Assembly (NCBI RefSeq): GCF_013167215.1
Contig: NZ_JABJWY010000034.1
Coordinates: forward strand, 868,001-932,000
Length of the DNA: 64,000 bases
Direction: 5' to 3'
Source: Sphingobacterium prati
Lineage (GTDB): Bacteria > Bacteroidota > Bacteroidia > Sphingobacteriales > Sphingobacteriaceae
The stretch's first letter is position 1, and the number at the start of each line of letters is the position of its first letter. The notes below the pieces were generated by a model. It had not been told where the DNA came from, did no database searches, and saw only the letters and a program-made list of their open reading frames with translations. The position numbers and the translations under genes are program-made. This document shows, piece by piece, positions 22,618 through 30,788 of this stretch.

Positions 22618-24546
22618 TTACAACTTATTCCATGTTTTGCTAATTATTTCAAATCCATTCACGGCCTCCGGATTGCGCATGACATCTTTTGAAACTGCCA
22701 GCTCGGTAGGAATACCTGAGAAAATCTTTTTTATTGGCAGTTCCAGTTTTTTCCCGCTCCAGGTATAGGGGACGTCGGGAACCTGGAAAATTTGGTCGGG
22801 CACGTGCCGGGGACTATACTCCCTTCGAAGAGATTTCTTGATTTTATCCTTCAGTTCATCCGTTAAGATTCCACTTTTTAGCTGAACAAAAAGTAGCATA
22901 TCAGAAGAGCCATTTTCGTGATCGACACAAATGACCAAGCTATCCTGCACGTCATCTGTTGTATTCAATACATTATAGATCTCGGCAGTCCCGATACGTA
23001 CACCACCGCGATTAAGGGTAGCATCAGAGCGACCATACATAATTATCCCGTCATTCTTCGTAATCTGAATCCAGTCACCATGACTCCAGATACCAGCATA
23101 CTTATCGAAGTAACTATCGTAATATTTTTGATTGTCCGCATCATTCCAGAAGTAAATCGGCATACAGGGCATTGGTTCCAAAATCACCAGCTCCCCCACC
23201 TCTTCATAAACAGCGATTCCCTCTGTATTAAAAGCTTCTATTTTGGATCCTAAGGTACGGCACTGTATTTCGCCGGCATGCACATCAAGCAATGTGCATC
23301 CTGAAAGAAAAGCACTGCAGACATCTGTACCACCGCTCAACGAAATAATCTGGGTTTCCGGAAATTGTTGATGAATCCATTCAAAAATAGCTGGTGGTAA
23401 TGGAGAACCGGTGGATCCAATTGTTTTCGGCATATACGCCAATGCTTTTAAATCTTGGTCCTGGCAAGAAATTAAATAAGCGGCGCCCACGCCAAAATGA
23501 TCAACACCTGTTTCTTTTGCAAACCTCCACAGGCTCAATTTATCCGGAAAGTTGGTTGCCCCGTCATATATACACAAGGTATTGCCCATTAATAGTGCCG
23601 AAAGTGCATAATTCCACATCATCCAGCCTGTTGTCGAATACCACATAAACCGCTCTCCCTCCTGCACATTCTGATGCAATCCCAAAGCTTTCATATGTTC
23701 TAATAGCATCCCTCCGGCGCCATGTGTGATCGCTTTGGGTTTCCCTGTCGTTCCCGAAGAATACAAGATCCATATGGGATCTTCAAAGGCTACGGCTGTA
23801 AACTGAAGTTCACCTTGGTGGGCGGCAGAATCCATTATCATTTGCCAGTTTTTATCATGGATAAAAACACAGGCCTTCAGAGAAGGCAAACGTTCCACAA
23901 GCTTTCGTACACTTTCTTCCTTCTCAAAGACCCGTCCATTATAAGCGTAGTCCGCATTTGCAAAAAGCACCTTTGGCTCGATTTGCTCAAAACGATCTTG
24001 AATACTTGCCTCACCAAAGTCAGGGGAACAACAGGACCAGATTGCTCCGATTGAATTCGTAGCCAAAAACAACGCTATGGCTTCCACTCCGTTAACCAGA
24101 ACGCCTGCCACGCAATCCCCTTTCGAGACCCCTTGATTTTTTAAATACACCTGTAATCTGAGCACCATTACCCTCAACTCTTCCCAGGAGACTTCACGTG
24201 GAGAATCTTGTTCAGACCGAAAAACAAGAGCGGGCCGGGTATCGGTGGCACGGCGAAACACATGCTCCGCGTAGTTTAACGTCGCTCCACTGAACCATTT
24301 CGTTCCGATAAAACTATCTCTGTTCGCGGGACGGGTTAATATATGCGTAAAATTTGAATGAAATTGTATGTTAAAATAAGTTGCAAGACTCTCCCAAAAG
24401 TCAGCAATATGTGCAGTTGACCATACCCAGAGCTCGTGATAAGACGCAAAGGATAATTGATATCGCTGTTCGACATACTGTTTGAATCTATTGATCTCCG
24501 ATTGAGATTGCTGCTCTTCTGTCGGGCTCCAGAGTAATTTTCCCAT
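22618..24546 (-). CDS. Acetoacetyl-CoA synthetase
   Basis: A 642-residue acyl-adenylate ligase making acetoacetyl-CoA from acetoacetate, ATP and CoA. Seen: the ACAS_N helical start, the phosphate loop Y-S-S-G-T-T-G-K-P-K-A, M-W-Y-S-T-T-G-W-M-M-W-N, the hinge Y-G-R-S-D-A-T-L-N-R-G-G-V-R-I-G and the catalytic Lys in W-S-G-K-K-L-E-L-P-I-K. The ATG at 24546 fits the family (M-G-K-L-L-W-S-P) and lies after the promoter; an upstream in-frame ATG at 24606 falls in the -33 element. Role: recovering the acetoacetate from HMG-CoA lyase. Confidence 0.93.
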   Translation of the reverse strand: MGKLLWSPTEEQQSQSEINRFKQYVEQRYQLSFASYHELWVWSTAHIADFWESLATYFNIQFHSNFTHILTRPANRDSFIGTKWFSGATLNYAEHVFRRATDTRPALVFRSEQDSPREVSWEELRVMVLRLQVYLKNQGVSKGDCVAGVLVNGVEAIALFLATNSIGAIWSCCSPDFGEASIQDRFEQIEPKVLFANADYAYNGRVFEKEESVRKLVERLPSLKACVFIHDKNWQMIMDSAAHQGELQFTAVAFEDPIWILYSSGTTGKPKAITHGAGGMLLEHMKALGLHQNVQEGERFMWYSTTGWMMWNYALSALLMGNTLCIYDGATNFPDKLSLWRFAKETGVDHFGVGAAYLISCQDQDLKALAYMPKTIGSTGSPLPPAIFEWIHQQFPETQIISLSGGTDVCSAFLSGCTLLDVHAGEIQCRTLGSKIEAFNTEGIAVYEEVGELVILEPMPCMPIYFWNDADNQKYYDSYFDKYAGIWSHGDWIQITKNDGIIMYGRSDATLNRGGVRIGTAEIYNVLNTTDDVQDSLVICVDHENGSSDMLLFVQLKSGILTDELKDKIKKSLRREYSPRHVPDQIFQVPDVPYTWSGKKLELPIKKIFSGIPTELAVSKDVMRNPEAVNGFEIISKTWNKL

Positions 24547-24553
24547 AATAGTT

Positions 24554-24576
24554 GGATATAAAAAATGGTTATATCC
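24554..24576. repeat. Inverted repeat at the acetoacetyl-CoA synthetase transcription start
   Basis: GGATATAA (24554-24561), seven bases, TTATATCC (24569-24576), perfect 8-bp arms. On the minus strand it begins at the last base of the -7 box, so it covers the start of the mRNA leader and could be an operator or leader hairpin. Confidence 0.5.
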
Positions 24577-24606
24577 AAACTTAGCTAAATTTGCTTTGAA
24601 ATGCAA
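24576..24606 (-). promoter_or_regulatory. Promoter of acetoacetyl-CoA synthetase
   Basis: TTG (24604-24606), exactly 20 bases, TAAGTTTG (24576-24583) on the minus strand. The predicted leader of about 25 bases is mostly the inverted repeat. Confidence 0.75.
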
Positions 24607-24712
24607 TTTTAATTCGGACTCAAACAGAACAAATAGATAACATCAATTACATTATTGAAATATTATTCTGAAATACCCGTAGTTCATCAAATAAACGAGG
24701 TAAATATCCCCT

Positions 24713-25759
24713 TTAAAGTACCTCGATCTCAGTTCCGTCCATCAGCGGATGACCGGTACACAGTAAGATCCGTCCATTCTCCATCTCACGGTCCGTTAGC
24801 ACTTCGTTGTAATCCATTCTCACTTTTCCTTTGGAACATTGTGCAATACAGGTACTGCACATGCCAGACTTACAGGAATAAGGCAGTTTAATTTTATGTT
24901 CAAGCCCTACATCCAGAATAGACTTATTGTAGGGAATCTCCAGATGATAAGTCTCACCTTGAAAACGTAATTTGATCCGATAAGAGGTCGTATCGATCAC
25001 CCTTTCAGATTCATCGTCATCATCTTCTTCATTTTCGGGTAATAAGAACGTTTCTCTTTTGATCTGATTCGCATCAAAGCCCATTCCCAAAAGCGTGAAA
25101 CGACATAAATCCATATAAATCACCGGCCCACAGGTATAGCATAATGCGTCCTCTTTTGGGCCCACGAGATGATCCCTGACAATGGAAAGAATATAATCCC
25201 TATTCAGACGGGCTTTCATCAGATATTTACTGTTGGAATAAATCCACACAATAGTGAGGCGGTCCGGAAATTGTCGGGCCCACTCCTCCAATTCCTCCCG
25301 AAAGGGCGCCTGGTCAGCAGATCGATTACTGTACACCAACACGACCTTTGACTTCTCTTCAACAAGGAGCGCCGTTTTAAGAATCGAATACAGAGGTGTT
25401 ATACCAATGCCGGCAGCGAATAGAAATAAAGTCCTTACTTTATATTGTTCGGGCTCATAGGTAAATAATCCTTGCGGCTCCATGGCCTGAACGATATCAC
25501 CTTCGGCAACAGTGTGATGAAGCAACCTCGAAATTTCGCCATTTTCCACACGTTTTACAGTGATACTTGGTGGCTCGTTATAATCTGGGGAACTATTAAA
25601 AGAGTAAGAACGACGCACCTCCCGATCACCAAATAAGAAGGAAAGCGTAATAAATTGACCAGCTTTATAAGGAGGATAGTCGCCATTAGGAGATTCCAGC
25701 TGAAAAGTAATATTATTATTGGGCTGAGGAATTATCTTTGCTATTCGTAATGCGTACAT
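24713..25759 (-). CDS. PaaE-like ferredoxin-NADP(H) reductase with 2Fe-2S domain
   Basis: A 348-residue flavin/iron-sulphur electron-transfer protein. FAD domain with R-R-S-Y-S-F-N-S-S-P (about 50-59), NAD(P)H domain with F-A-A-G-I-G-I-T-P-L and C-Y-T-C-G-P, an acidic linker (E-E-D-D-D-D-E-S-E), then a plant-type ferredoxin domain with C-K-S-G-M-C-S-T-C and a fourth Cys in I-L-L-C-T-G-H-P. This matches PaaE/HmpX-type reductases that feed oxygenases or desaturases. No oxygenase gene is adjacent, so the partner is unknown. The promoter at 25764-25795 leaves only 4 bases before the ATG. Confidence 0.9.
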   Translation of the reverse strand: MYALRIAKIIPQPNNNITFQLESPNGDYPPYKAGQFITLSFLFGDREVRRSYSFNSSPDYNEPPSITVKRVENGEISRLLHHTVAEGDIVQAMEPQGLFTYEPEQYKVRTLFLFAAGIGITPLYSILKTALLVEEKSKVVLVYSNRSADQAPFREELEEWARQFPDRLTIVWIYSNSKYLMKARLNRDYILSIVRDHLVGPKEDALCYTCGPVIYMDLCRFTLLGMGFDANQIKRETFLLPENEEDDDDESERVIDTTSYRIKLRFQGETYHLEIPYNKSILDVGLEHKIKLPYSCKSGMCSTCIAQCSKGKVRMDYNEVLTDREMENGRILLCTGHPLMDGTEIEVL

Positions 25760-25763
25760 AAAC

Positions 25764-25795
25764 CAAATATACTGTCGAATTTTGGCTTACACAAA
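25764..25795 (-). promoter_or_regulatory. Promoter of the PaaE-like reductase (leaderless)
   Basis: TTTG (25792-25795), exactly 20 bases, TATATTTG (25764-25771) on the minus strand; 4 bases later comes the ATG (25757-25759). Confidence 0.8.
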
Positions 25796-25860
25796 TGAAA
25801 AAACCGGATTCGAAAGCGGCTTTTTAAGATGCGCTATATAACAATTTTGTTGTATTACAA

Positions 25861-25888
25861 TTGACAGACAATTCTCGTACAATATTTG
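25861..25888 (+). promoter_or_regulatory. Probable promoter of the superoxide dismutase gene
   Basis: TTG (25861-25863), 17 bases, AATATTTG (25881-25888, one mismatch to consensus). A leader of about 45 bases would follow. Confidence 0.45.
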
Positions 25889-25936
25889 TAGAATTTCACG
25901 TTATATTTATATCAAAACTAATCATAATAAGATTAT

Positions 25937-26653
25937 ATGCAAACACGCAGAAACTTCCTTCAAAATGCAGCAAAAGCCACATTGGGCATTGCTGTATCTG
26001 GATCAATATTACAAGATATTGCTTCCGCGAAAGAAACTGAATTAGATGCCGCTACGTTAAAGTTTTCCCAAGTCGAGTTACCTTTCAGTTATGCCGCATT
26101 GGAGCCCAATATTGACGCCCTGACGATGGAAATCCATTATACAAAGCACCATATGGCCTATATCAATGCCGTCAACGAGGCCATTGTTGCCGAATCAATC
26201 AAAGAAACTTCCGAAGAGCAGCTTTTAGCTAATATATCCAAATATTCCGCGAAAGCCAGAAATAATGCAGGTGGTGCCTGGAATCACAATTTCTTTTGGG
26301 AAAGCCTGTCCGACAAAACAAGCCAGCCTTCGGAAAAATTGTTGACCATGATCAACAAGACCTTCGGTTCAATCGACAAATTCAAAGAGCAATTTGCCGC
26401 GGCAGCAACCACGCGTTTTGGTTCGGGATGGGCCTGGTTGATCCTCGACGATTCAGGAAACCTGAAAATAACGTCTACGCCAAATCAGGATAATCCATTA
26501 ATGGATGTTGCGGAAGTAAAAGGTATCCCAGTTTTGGGTCTCGACGTTTGGGAGCATGCTTATTACCTGCATTATCAAAACAAAAGAGCGGACTATATCA
26601 AAAATTGGTGGAACGTCGTCAACTGGAAAAAAGTAAATGAGCGAATAGCTTAA
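25937..26653 (+). CDS. Fe/Mn superoxide dismutase with Tat-type signal
   Basis: A 238-residue iron/manganese superoxide dismutase converting superoxide to oxygen and peroxide. Metal ligands are visible in E-I-H-Y-T-K-H-H (His), G-G-A-W-N-H-N-F-F-W (His) and D-V-W-E-H-A-Y-Y (Asp and His). The N-terminus has R-R-N-F-L-Q followed by a hydrophobic stretch and A-S-A, a twin-arginine export signal, so the enzyme probably acts in the periplasm after folding with its metal. Most bacterial Fe/Mn enzymes are cytoplasmic. A strong bidirectional terminator follows. Confidence 0.94.
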   Translation: MQTRRNFLQNAAKATLGIAVSGSILQDIASAKETELDAATLKFSQVELPFSYAALEPNIDALTMEIHYTKHHMAYINAVNEAIVAESIKETSEEQLLANISKYSAKARNNAGGAWNHNFFWESLSDKTSQPSEKLLTMINKTFGSIDKFKEQFAAAATTRFGSGWAWLILDDSGNLKITSTPNQDNPLMDVAEVKGIPVLGLDVWEHAYYLHYQNKRADYIKNWWNVVNWKKVNERIA

Positions 26654-26656
26654 CAT

Positions 26657-26688
26657 AAAAAAGCTCGATCTAACGATCGAGCTTTTTT
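26657..26688. terminator. Bidirectional terminator
   Basis: AAAAAAGCTCGATC (26657-26670), loop TAAC, GATCGAGCTTTTTT (26675-26688). Serves the superoxide dismutase gene and the convergent SRPBCC gene. Confidence 0.92.
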
Positions 26689-26716
26689 ATGTTATATAAT
26701 CCGTCACCAAGATCTA

Positions 26717-27115
26717 CTATCCCAGCACAGCTTTCAGTTTGTTTACCTGAAAATCGATCAGCTTTTGAAGCGGCCCCGTAGCGATCATTTTCATCATCAT
26801 ATTTAAATCTGCATCAATCACAAAAGTCGCTTTCGTCACCGTATCTGATACGGCCTGCAGTTCCCAGCGTAAGGTAACCTCAAATGGTGCCTTTTCAGAA
26901 GGAATGAGCTTAATTAATTCATTAGCTACCCGTTCCTCAACTTTTAACGCCAATTTCGCCATATTTTGAATGGTAAATCGGGCTTCGTCTGCTGTTGAAG
27001 ACCAGTTGTAGATATTTTCGGGCATTAACTGCTCATGATTATTGAGATCAGTTAAAAAAGCAAATACTTCGCCAACGCTCCTGTTAATTTCTGTGGTATT
27101 CTGAATAGTGGTCAT
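26717..27115 (-). CDS. SRPBCC (START-like) family protein
   Basis: A 132-residue helix-grip protein: an N-terminal strand, R-S-V-G-E-V-F-A-F-L-T-D-L-N-N-H helix, a central sheet and a long C-terminal helix (L-Q-K-L-I-D-F-Q-V-N-K-L). The SRPBCC/polyketide-cyclase-like superfamily binds hydrophobic ligands; no specific ligand can be assigned. It follows pyrE by 19 bases and is probably co-transcribed. Confidence 0.82.
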   Translation of the reverse strand: MTTIQNTTEINRSVGEVFAFLTDLNNHEQLMPENIYNWSSTADEARFTIQNMAKLALKVEERVANELIKLIPSEKAPFEVTLRWELQAVSDTVTKATFVIDADLNMMMKMIATGPLQKLIDFQVNKLKAVLG

Positions 27116-27134
27116 AACGGTAAATTATCGATCT

Positions 27135-27785
27135 TTATTGAAAGTTTTCCCCCCATCCGGCAGGGTTCAATCTCCACTTTTTCAAAATTTCAACATCTTC
27201 TTCCAATACATAGCTATTCTCAGCTGCGACCTGAATCAGTGCATCGTAGTTACATAAACTGAAATAAGGACATTTTGCATCTGCAAAATTATCTGTCGCT
27301 TGTTGCAATCCATAAGTAAATATGGAAACCAATCCAACAACATTACAACCTGCTTCGCGCAACGCTTTTACTGCGATCAGACTGCTTTTACCAGTTGATA
27401 TTAAGTCTTCAACCACAACGACCCGCTGGCCACTAACAACTTCGCCTTCAATCATATTTTGACGACCATGATCTTTTGCTGAGCTTCTAACATAAGAAAA
27501 TGGCAGGCCTAAATCCTGCGCTACTAACACACCTTGTGGAATGCCCGCCGTAGCAACTCCAGAAATCATATCTACTGATCCAAACTCTTCTTGAATAAGC
27601 TTAGAAAGCTTCTGACGAATATACGTGCGTATCGCTGGATGAGATAAAGTGATACGGTTATCACAGTAAATTGGAGACTTCCAACCCGACGCCCAAGTAA
27701 AAGGACTTTTAGGTTGCAATTTTATTGCTTTAATTTGCAATAAGGATTCAGCAACTTTTTGTTCAACCTCATTTAAATTATTCAT
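27135..27785 (-). CDS. pyrE: Orotate phosphoribosyltransferase
   Basis: A 216-residue type I phosphoribosyltransferase joining orotate and PRPP to form OMP in pyrimidine synthesis. Seen: W-A-S-G-W-K-S-P-I-Y-C-D-N-R, the flexible loop Y-V-R-S-S-A-K-D-H-G-R and the PRPP motif V-V-V-V-E-D-L-I-S-T-G-K-S. The ATG is 27785-27783 and shares its CATG with the divergent Nudix start. TAAATTTG (27790-27797, minus) ends 4 bases before the ATG, so the mRNA is predicted to be leaderless and the promoter lies inside the first codons of the Nudix gene. Confidence 0.95.
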   Translation of the reverse strand: MNNLNEVEQKVAESLLQIKAIKLQPKSPFTWASGWKSPIYCDNRITLSHPAIRTYIRQKLSKLIQEEFGSVDMISGVATAGIPQGVLVAQDLGLPFSYVRSSAKDHGRQNMIEGEVVSGQRVVVVEDLISTGKSSLIAVKALREAGCNVVGLVSIFTYGLQQATDNFADAKCPYFSLCNYDALIQVAAENSYVLEEDVEILKKWRLNPAGWGENFQ

Positions 27786-28395
27786 GGCGCAAATTTATAA
27801 AATTTATATGAACGAAACCCTGCTAATTTTAGCAGATTTTGTTCCCTCGAAAACTAAAAACACGCAAACAATTAGTATTCAAGACATTGAACTTCAAAAA
27901 CTTTTCAAACAATCTGAAATTGACAAAGTTCCGAAAACATATCTCTATGTTAATAGGGATTTCGAAACAGTATTTCAAAATTTAAAAAGTAAACTTAAAA
28001 TCATCAAAGCAGCTGGCGGATTGGTCAAAAACGGTGATGGAGATTACCTTTTTATTTACCGTCTAGGCAAATGGGATCTTCCGAAAGGTAAAGTTGAGGA
28101 CAATGAAAAGATGAAAGAAGCCGCGGTACGGGAAGTAGAAGAAGAATGCGGTATTAAAATAAATTATTTAGGTAAGAAGATAACCACATCGTACCATACC
28201 TACTATTTACGTAACGGAGAGTTTGTATTAAAGGCAACCAATTGGTATGAAATGGGCGTTAATAAAGTTCCGAAATTGATTCCTCAAACAGCTGAAGATA
28301 TTACAAAAGCGGAATGGCGTCACGTGGACCAATTTGATGAAGTACGGGCCAACACCTATCCCATTATAGAAAACCTCATCAAAAAGCTTAAATAG
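27784..28395 (+). CDS. Nudix hydrolase family protein
   Basis: A 203-residue protein with a complete Nudix box, G-K-V-E-D-N-E (about 99-105) leading to A-V-R-E-V-E-E-E-C-G-I, so it should hydrolyse a nucleoside-diphosphate derivative using Mg2+. The first ~65 residues are an extra N-terminal region found in Bacteroidota members. The first ATG (27784) is preferred because the I-Y-K-I-Y-M-N-E-T-L-L start resembles relatives; another ATG lies at 27808. Its start overlaps the divergent pyrE start codon by 2 bases. The substrate is unknown. Confidence 0.88.
   Translation: MAQIYKIYMNETLLILADFVPSKTKNTQTISIQDIELQKLFKQSEIDKVPKTYLYVNRDFETVFQNLKSKLKIIKAAGGLVKNGDGDYLFIYRLGKWDLPKGKVEDNEKMKEAAVREVEEECGIKINYLGKKITTSYHTYYLRNGEFVLKATNWYEMGVNKVPKLIPQTAEDITKAEWRHVDQFDEVRANTYPIIENLIKKLK
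27790..27797 (-). promoter_or_regulatory. -7 box of pyrE inside the Nudix coding region
   Basis: TAAATTTG on the minus strand, 4 bases before the pyrE ATG. The -33 position has only a GTTT-like match. Confidence 0.55.
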
Positions 28396-28452
28396 GCCGC
28401 CTTTTGAGGTTCATTTGACAGTAATCCGAGAGATCATTCTTATTTTTATCGT

Positions 28453-29169
28453 ATGGAAAATATAACAGGAAAAAGGGCCTTAGTTACAGGTGGGGCAAAG
28501 GGATTAGGAAAGGCTATTGCTATTGCATTGGCTAAAGAAGGTGTCCATGTAGCGATTACAGGCAGAAACGAAATTGCGTTGAAACAAACCGTTGCCGAAC
28601 TGGCTGAATTTGGGACACAGGTTACTTATAGCGTATTTGACGTATCTGACAACACTGCCGTGCAACAAGGAGTTAAAAGTCTCAATGAAACCTTCGGCTA
28701 CTTTGATATTTTAATCAACAATGCGGGTATATCTTCCTTTTCTTCGGTGGTGGATATGGACGTGAATGATTGGACAGCAATTATTAATGTTAACCTGTTG
28801 GGAACCTATTTTGTTACAAAGGCTATCCTGCCGCAACTTATTGAAAAAAACCAAGGTGACATTGTGATGGTATCTTCTACCGCCGGATTGAATGGGGCGG
28901 CTACCACCTCAGCCTATAGCGCTTCAAAATTTGGCGTTATTGGATTCGCTGACTCCTTGATGCGTGAAGTACGTAAAAACAATATCCGGGTATGTACACT
29001 GATGCCAAGTACCATCGCTTCGGATATGTCGAAAGATCTTGGCCTCACGGATGGTGATCCAGAAAAGGTATTACAACCCGAGGATTTCGCAGAACTAATT
29101 ATTGCGAATTTAAAATTACCGCGAAGAGCGATGTTAAAATCTGCCTCCTTATGGTCCACAAATCCGTAA
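28453..29169 (+). CDS. Short-chain dehydrogenase/reductase (FabG-like)
   Basis: A 238-residue NAD(P)-dependent SDR: cofactor motif T-G-G-A-K-G-L-G (about 12-19), N-N-A-G-I, the catalytic Ser in V-S-S-T-A-G and Y-S-A-S-K (Tyr and Lys). Close to 3-oxoacyl-ACP reductases, though such SDRs often act on other ketones. A near-consensus -7 box TATTTTTA (28441-28448) ends 4 bases before the ATG. It stands 107 bases before the old yellow enzyme gene. Confidence 0.88.
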   Translation: MENITGKRALVTGGAKGLGKAIAIALAKEGVHVAITGRNEIALKQTVAELAEFGTQVTYSVFDVSDNTAVQQGVKSLNETFGYFDILINNAGISSFSSVVDMDVNDWTAIINVNLLGTYFVTKAILPQLIEKNQGDIVMVSSTAGLNGAATTSAYSASKFGVIGFADSLMREVRKNNIRVCTLMPSTIASDMSKDLGLTDGDPEKVLQPEDFAELIIANLKLPRRAMLKSASLWSTNP

Positions 29170-29238
29170 AATTCAATATTTCGAAGCTTCATAAATTTAG
29201 AAGTTCGCAATAAAACTATTAATTGTAATCACCAATCT

Positions 29239-29262
29239 TCCTGGACAGCCCCCTGTCCAGGA
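29239..29262. promoter_or_regulatory. Perfect palindrome just before the old yellow enzyme gene
   Basis: TCCTGGACAG (29239-29248), CCCC, CTGTCCAGGA (29253-29262): perfect 10-bp arms ending 13 bases before the ATG. No U-run follows on the plus strand, so a terminator for the upstream gene is unlikely. An operator or a leader hairpin controlling translation fits better. Confidence 0.55.
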
Positions 29263-29275
29263 TAAGAAAAAAATT

Positions 29276-30337
29276 ATGAGTGAACTATTTTCATCAATAA
29301 ACATCGGTTCTTTACATTTGAAAAACCGCTTAGTCGTATCCCCCATGTGCCAATATTCAGCTAAAGATGGTTTTGCAAACAACTGGCACCTTGTTCACCT
29401 GGGTCAGTTCGCTACCGGAGGTGCGGCGGCAATCATACAGGAAGCAACAGCCATTGTTCCTGAAGGCAGAATCAGCTACGGAGACCTTGGGATATGGGAT
29501 GATCAGCATATCGAAAAACTACGGGAGATAACAACATTCATTAAGGAAAACGATGCAGTTCCGGGCATTCAGCTTGCCCATGCAGGCCGCAAAGCAAGCA
29601 GCAATAAACCCTGGCTGGGCAGAGGTCAATTTGCCCCTACAGACCCGCTAGGATGGCAGACTGTCGCTCCATCCGCACTGACTTTCCATTCGGGAGATTA
29701 TGTCCCACAGGAACTTAAAATAGATGAAATTGAAGACTTGATTGAGCAGTTTGGACGAGCTGCAAAAAGGGCAATTCAAGCTGGCTACCAAATCATCGAA
29801 CTCCATGCTGCACACGGCTATCTCATTCATCAGTTTCTCTCGCCACTGAGCAATATACGAACCGACAAATTTGGTGGTTCTTTTGAAAATAGGATTCGTT
29901 TTTTACTGGAAATCATTAGACGGGTAAAACTGGAAATAACAACCCAAAGTTTATGGGTACGGATCTCGGCCACAGATTGGGCTCCGGATGGTTGGGATCT
30001 AGACCAATCCATTGCACTATCACGGTTTTTGACTGAAGAAGGAGTTGAAATCATTGATGTATCGAGCGGTGGAGCCGTTTCCCATCAAAAAATTGACCTT
30101 GGCCCAGCATATCAACTTCCATTCGCTCGAGCAATCAAAGAAAAAACCGGAAGCAAAACTGCCACTGTAGGGCTTATTAAAACTGCGGCCCAAGCCTCAG
30201 ACATTATTGCACAAGAACAAGCCGATCTCATTATGATTGCAAGGAGCTTTTTGGATGACCCACATCTCCCACTGCACTTTGCCAAAGAATTATCCGTAGA
30301 TGTCCCTTGGCCAAAACAGTACGAAAGAGCAAAATAA
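29276..30337 (+). CDS. Old yellow enzyme family NADH:flavin oxidoreductase (YqjM-like)
   Basis: A 353-residue FMN-dependent ene-reductase of the thermophilic-like YqjM class. Seen: V-S-P-M-C-Q-Y-S-A at the start (Cys tunes the flavin, Tyr near the active site), Q-L-A-H-A-G-R-K, the active-site His pair in E-L-H-A-A-H-G-Y-L and F-G-G-S-F-E-N-R. It reduces activated C=C bonds, often in detoxification of electrophiles. One base separates it from the VOC gene downstream. The palindrome 29239-29262 suggests it is specifically regulated. Confidence 0.93.
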   Translation: MSELFSSINIGSLHLKNRLVVSPMCQYSAKDGFANNWHLVHLGQFATGGAAAIIQEATAIVPEGRISYGDLGIWDDQHIEKLREITTFIKENDAVPGIQLAHAGRKASSNKPWLGRGQFAPTDPLGWQTVAPSALTFHSGDYVPQELKIDEIEDLIEQFGRAAKRAIQAGYQIIELHAAHGYLIHQFLSPLSNIRTDKFGGSFENRIRFLLEIIRRVKLEITTQSLWVRISATDWAPDGWDLDQSIALSRFLTEEGVEIIDVSSGGAVSHQKIDLGPAYQLPFARAIKEKTGSKTATVGLIKTAAQASDIIAQEQADLIMIARSFLDDPHLPLHFAKELSVDVPWPKQYERAK

Positions 30338-30338
30338 G

Positions 30339-30731
30339 ATGAAACTAAGCTTAAACAAAATACACCATATTGCCATCATATGCAAGGATTATCAGCGGTC
30401 AAAAAAATTTTATACCGAAGTCCTGGGACTGGAAATTTGGCAGGAGCATTATCGGGTAGAACGCGATTCATATAAACTGGATTTAAAACTTAAAGATACG
30501 TACATCATCGAACTGTTTTCCTTCCCTACCCCACCTACCAGACCTAGCTTTCCCGAAGCGGCTGGTTTAAGACATCTCGCTTTTGAAGTCGATAACCTGA
30601 ATGCGGAAATACATAAATTAGAGCAGGCAGGCATTACACATGAAGGAATAAGAATTGACGAACTAACACAAAAAAGGTTCACTTTCTTTACCGATCCCGA
30701 TCAGCTTCCGATAGAACTGTATGAGCGATAA
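30339..30731 (+). CDS. VOC (glyoxalase/bleomycin-resistance) family protein
   Basis: A 130-residue protein with two beta-alpha-beta-beta-beta modules: I-H-H-I-A-I-I-C-K-D-Y-Q-R-S-K-K-F-Y at the start and L-R-H-L-A-F-E-V-D-N-L in the second half. His and Glu residues (H-H, E-L-F, H-L-A-F, I-E-L-Y) are placed to bind one metal, as in glyoxalase I-like enzymes. Start at 30339 (M-K-L-S-L-N-K-I), one base after the upstream stop. Pairing with an ene-reductase suggests aldehyde or electrophile detoxification, an inference. Confidence 0.88.
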   Translation: MKLSLNKIHHIAIICKDYQRSKKFYTEVLGLEIWQEHYRVERDSYKLDLKLKDTYIIELFSFPTPPTRPSFPEAAGLRHLAFEVDNLNAEIHKLEQAGITHEGIRIDELTQKRFTFFTDPDQLPIELYER

Positions 30732-30735
30732 AAAC

Positions 30736-30768
30736 AAAAAAAGCGTTGATAAAAATCAACGCTTTTTT
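30736..30768. terminator. Bidirectional terminator
   Basis: AAAAAAAGCGTTGAT (30736-30750), loop AAAA, ATCAACGCTTTTTT (30755-30768). Serves the VOC gene and convergent infB. Confidence 0.92.
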
Positions 30769-30788
30769 ATGCTATCGTAAATGCAATA

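Noticed and set aside
24546-24606. Longer start of acetoacetyl-CoA synthetase at 24606
   Set aside because: That ATG lies in the promoter (-33 element), so it would not be transcribed.
25861-25886. Sigma-70 reading TTGACA...TACAAT before the superoxide dismutase gene
   Set aside because: Spacing is only 11 bases; the Bacteroidota -33/-7 pattern fits better.
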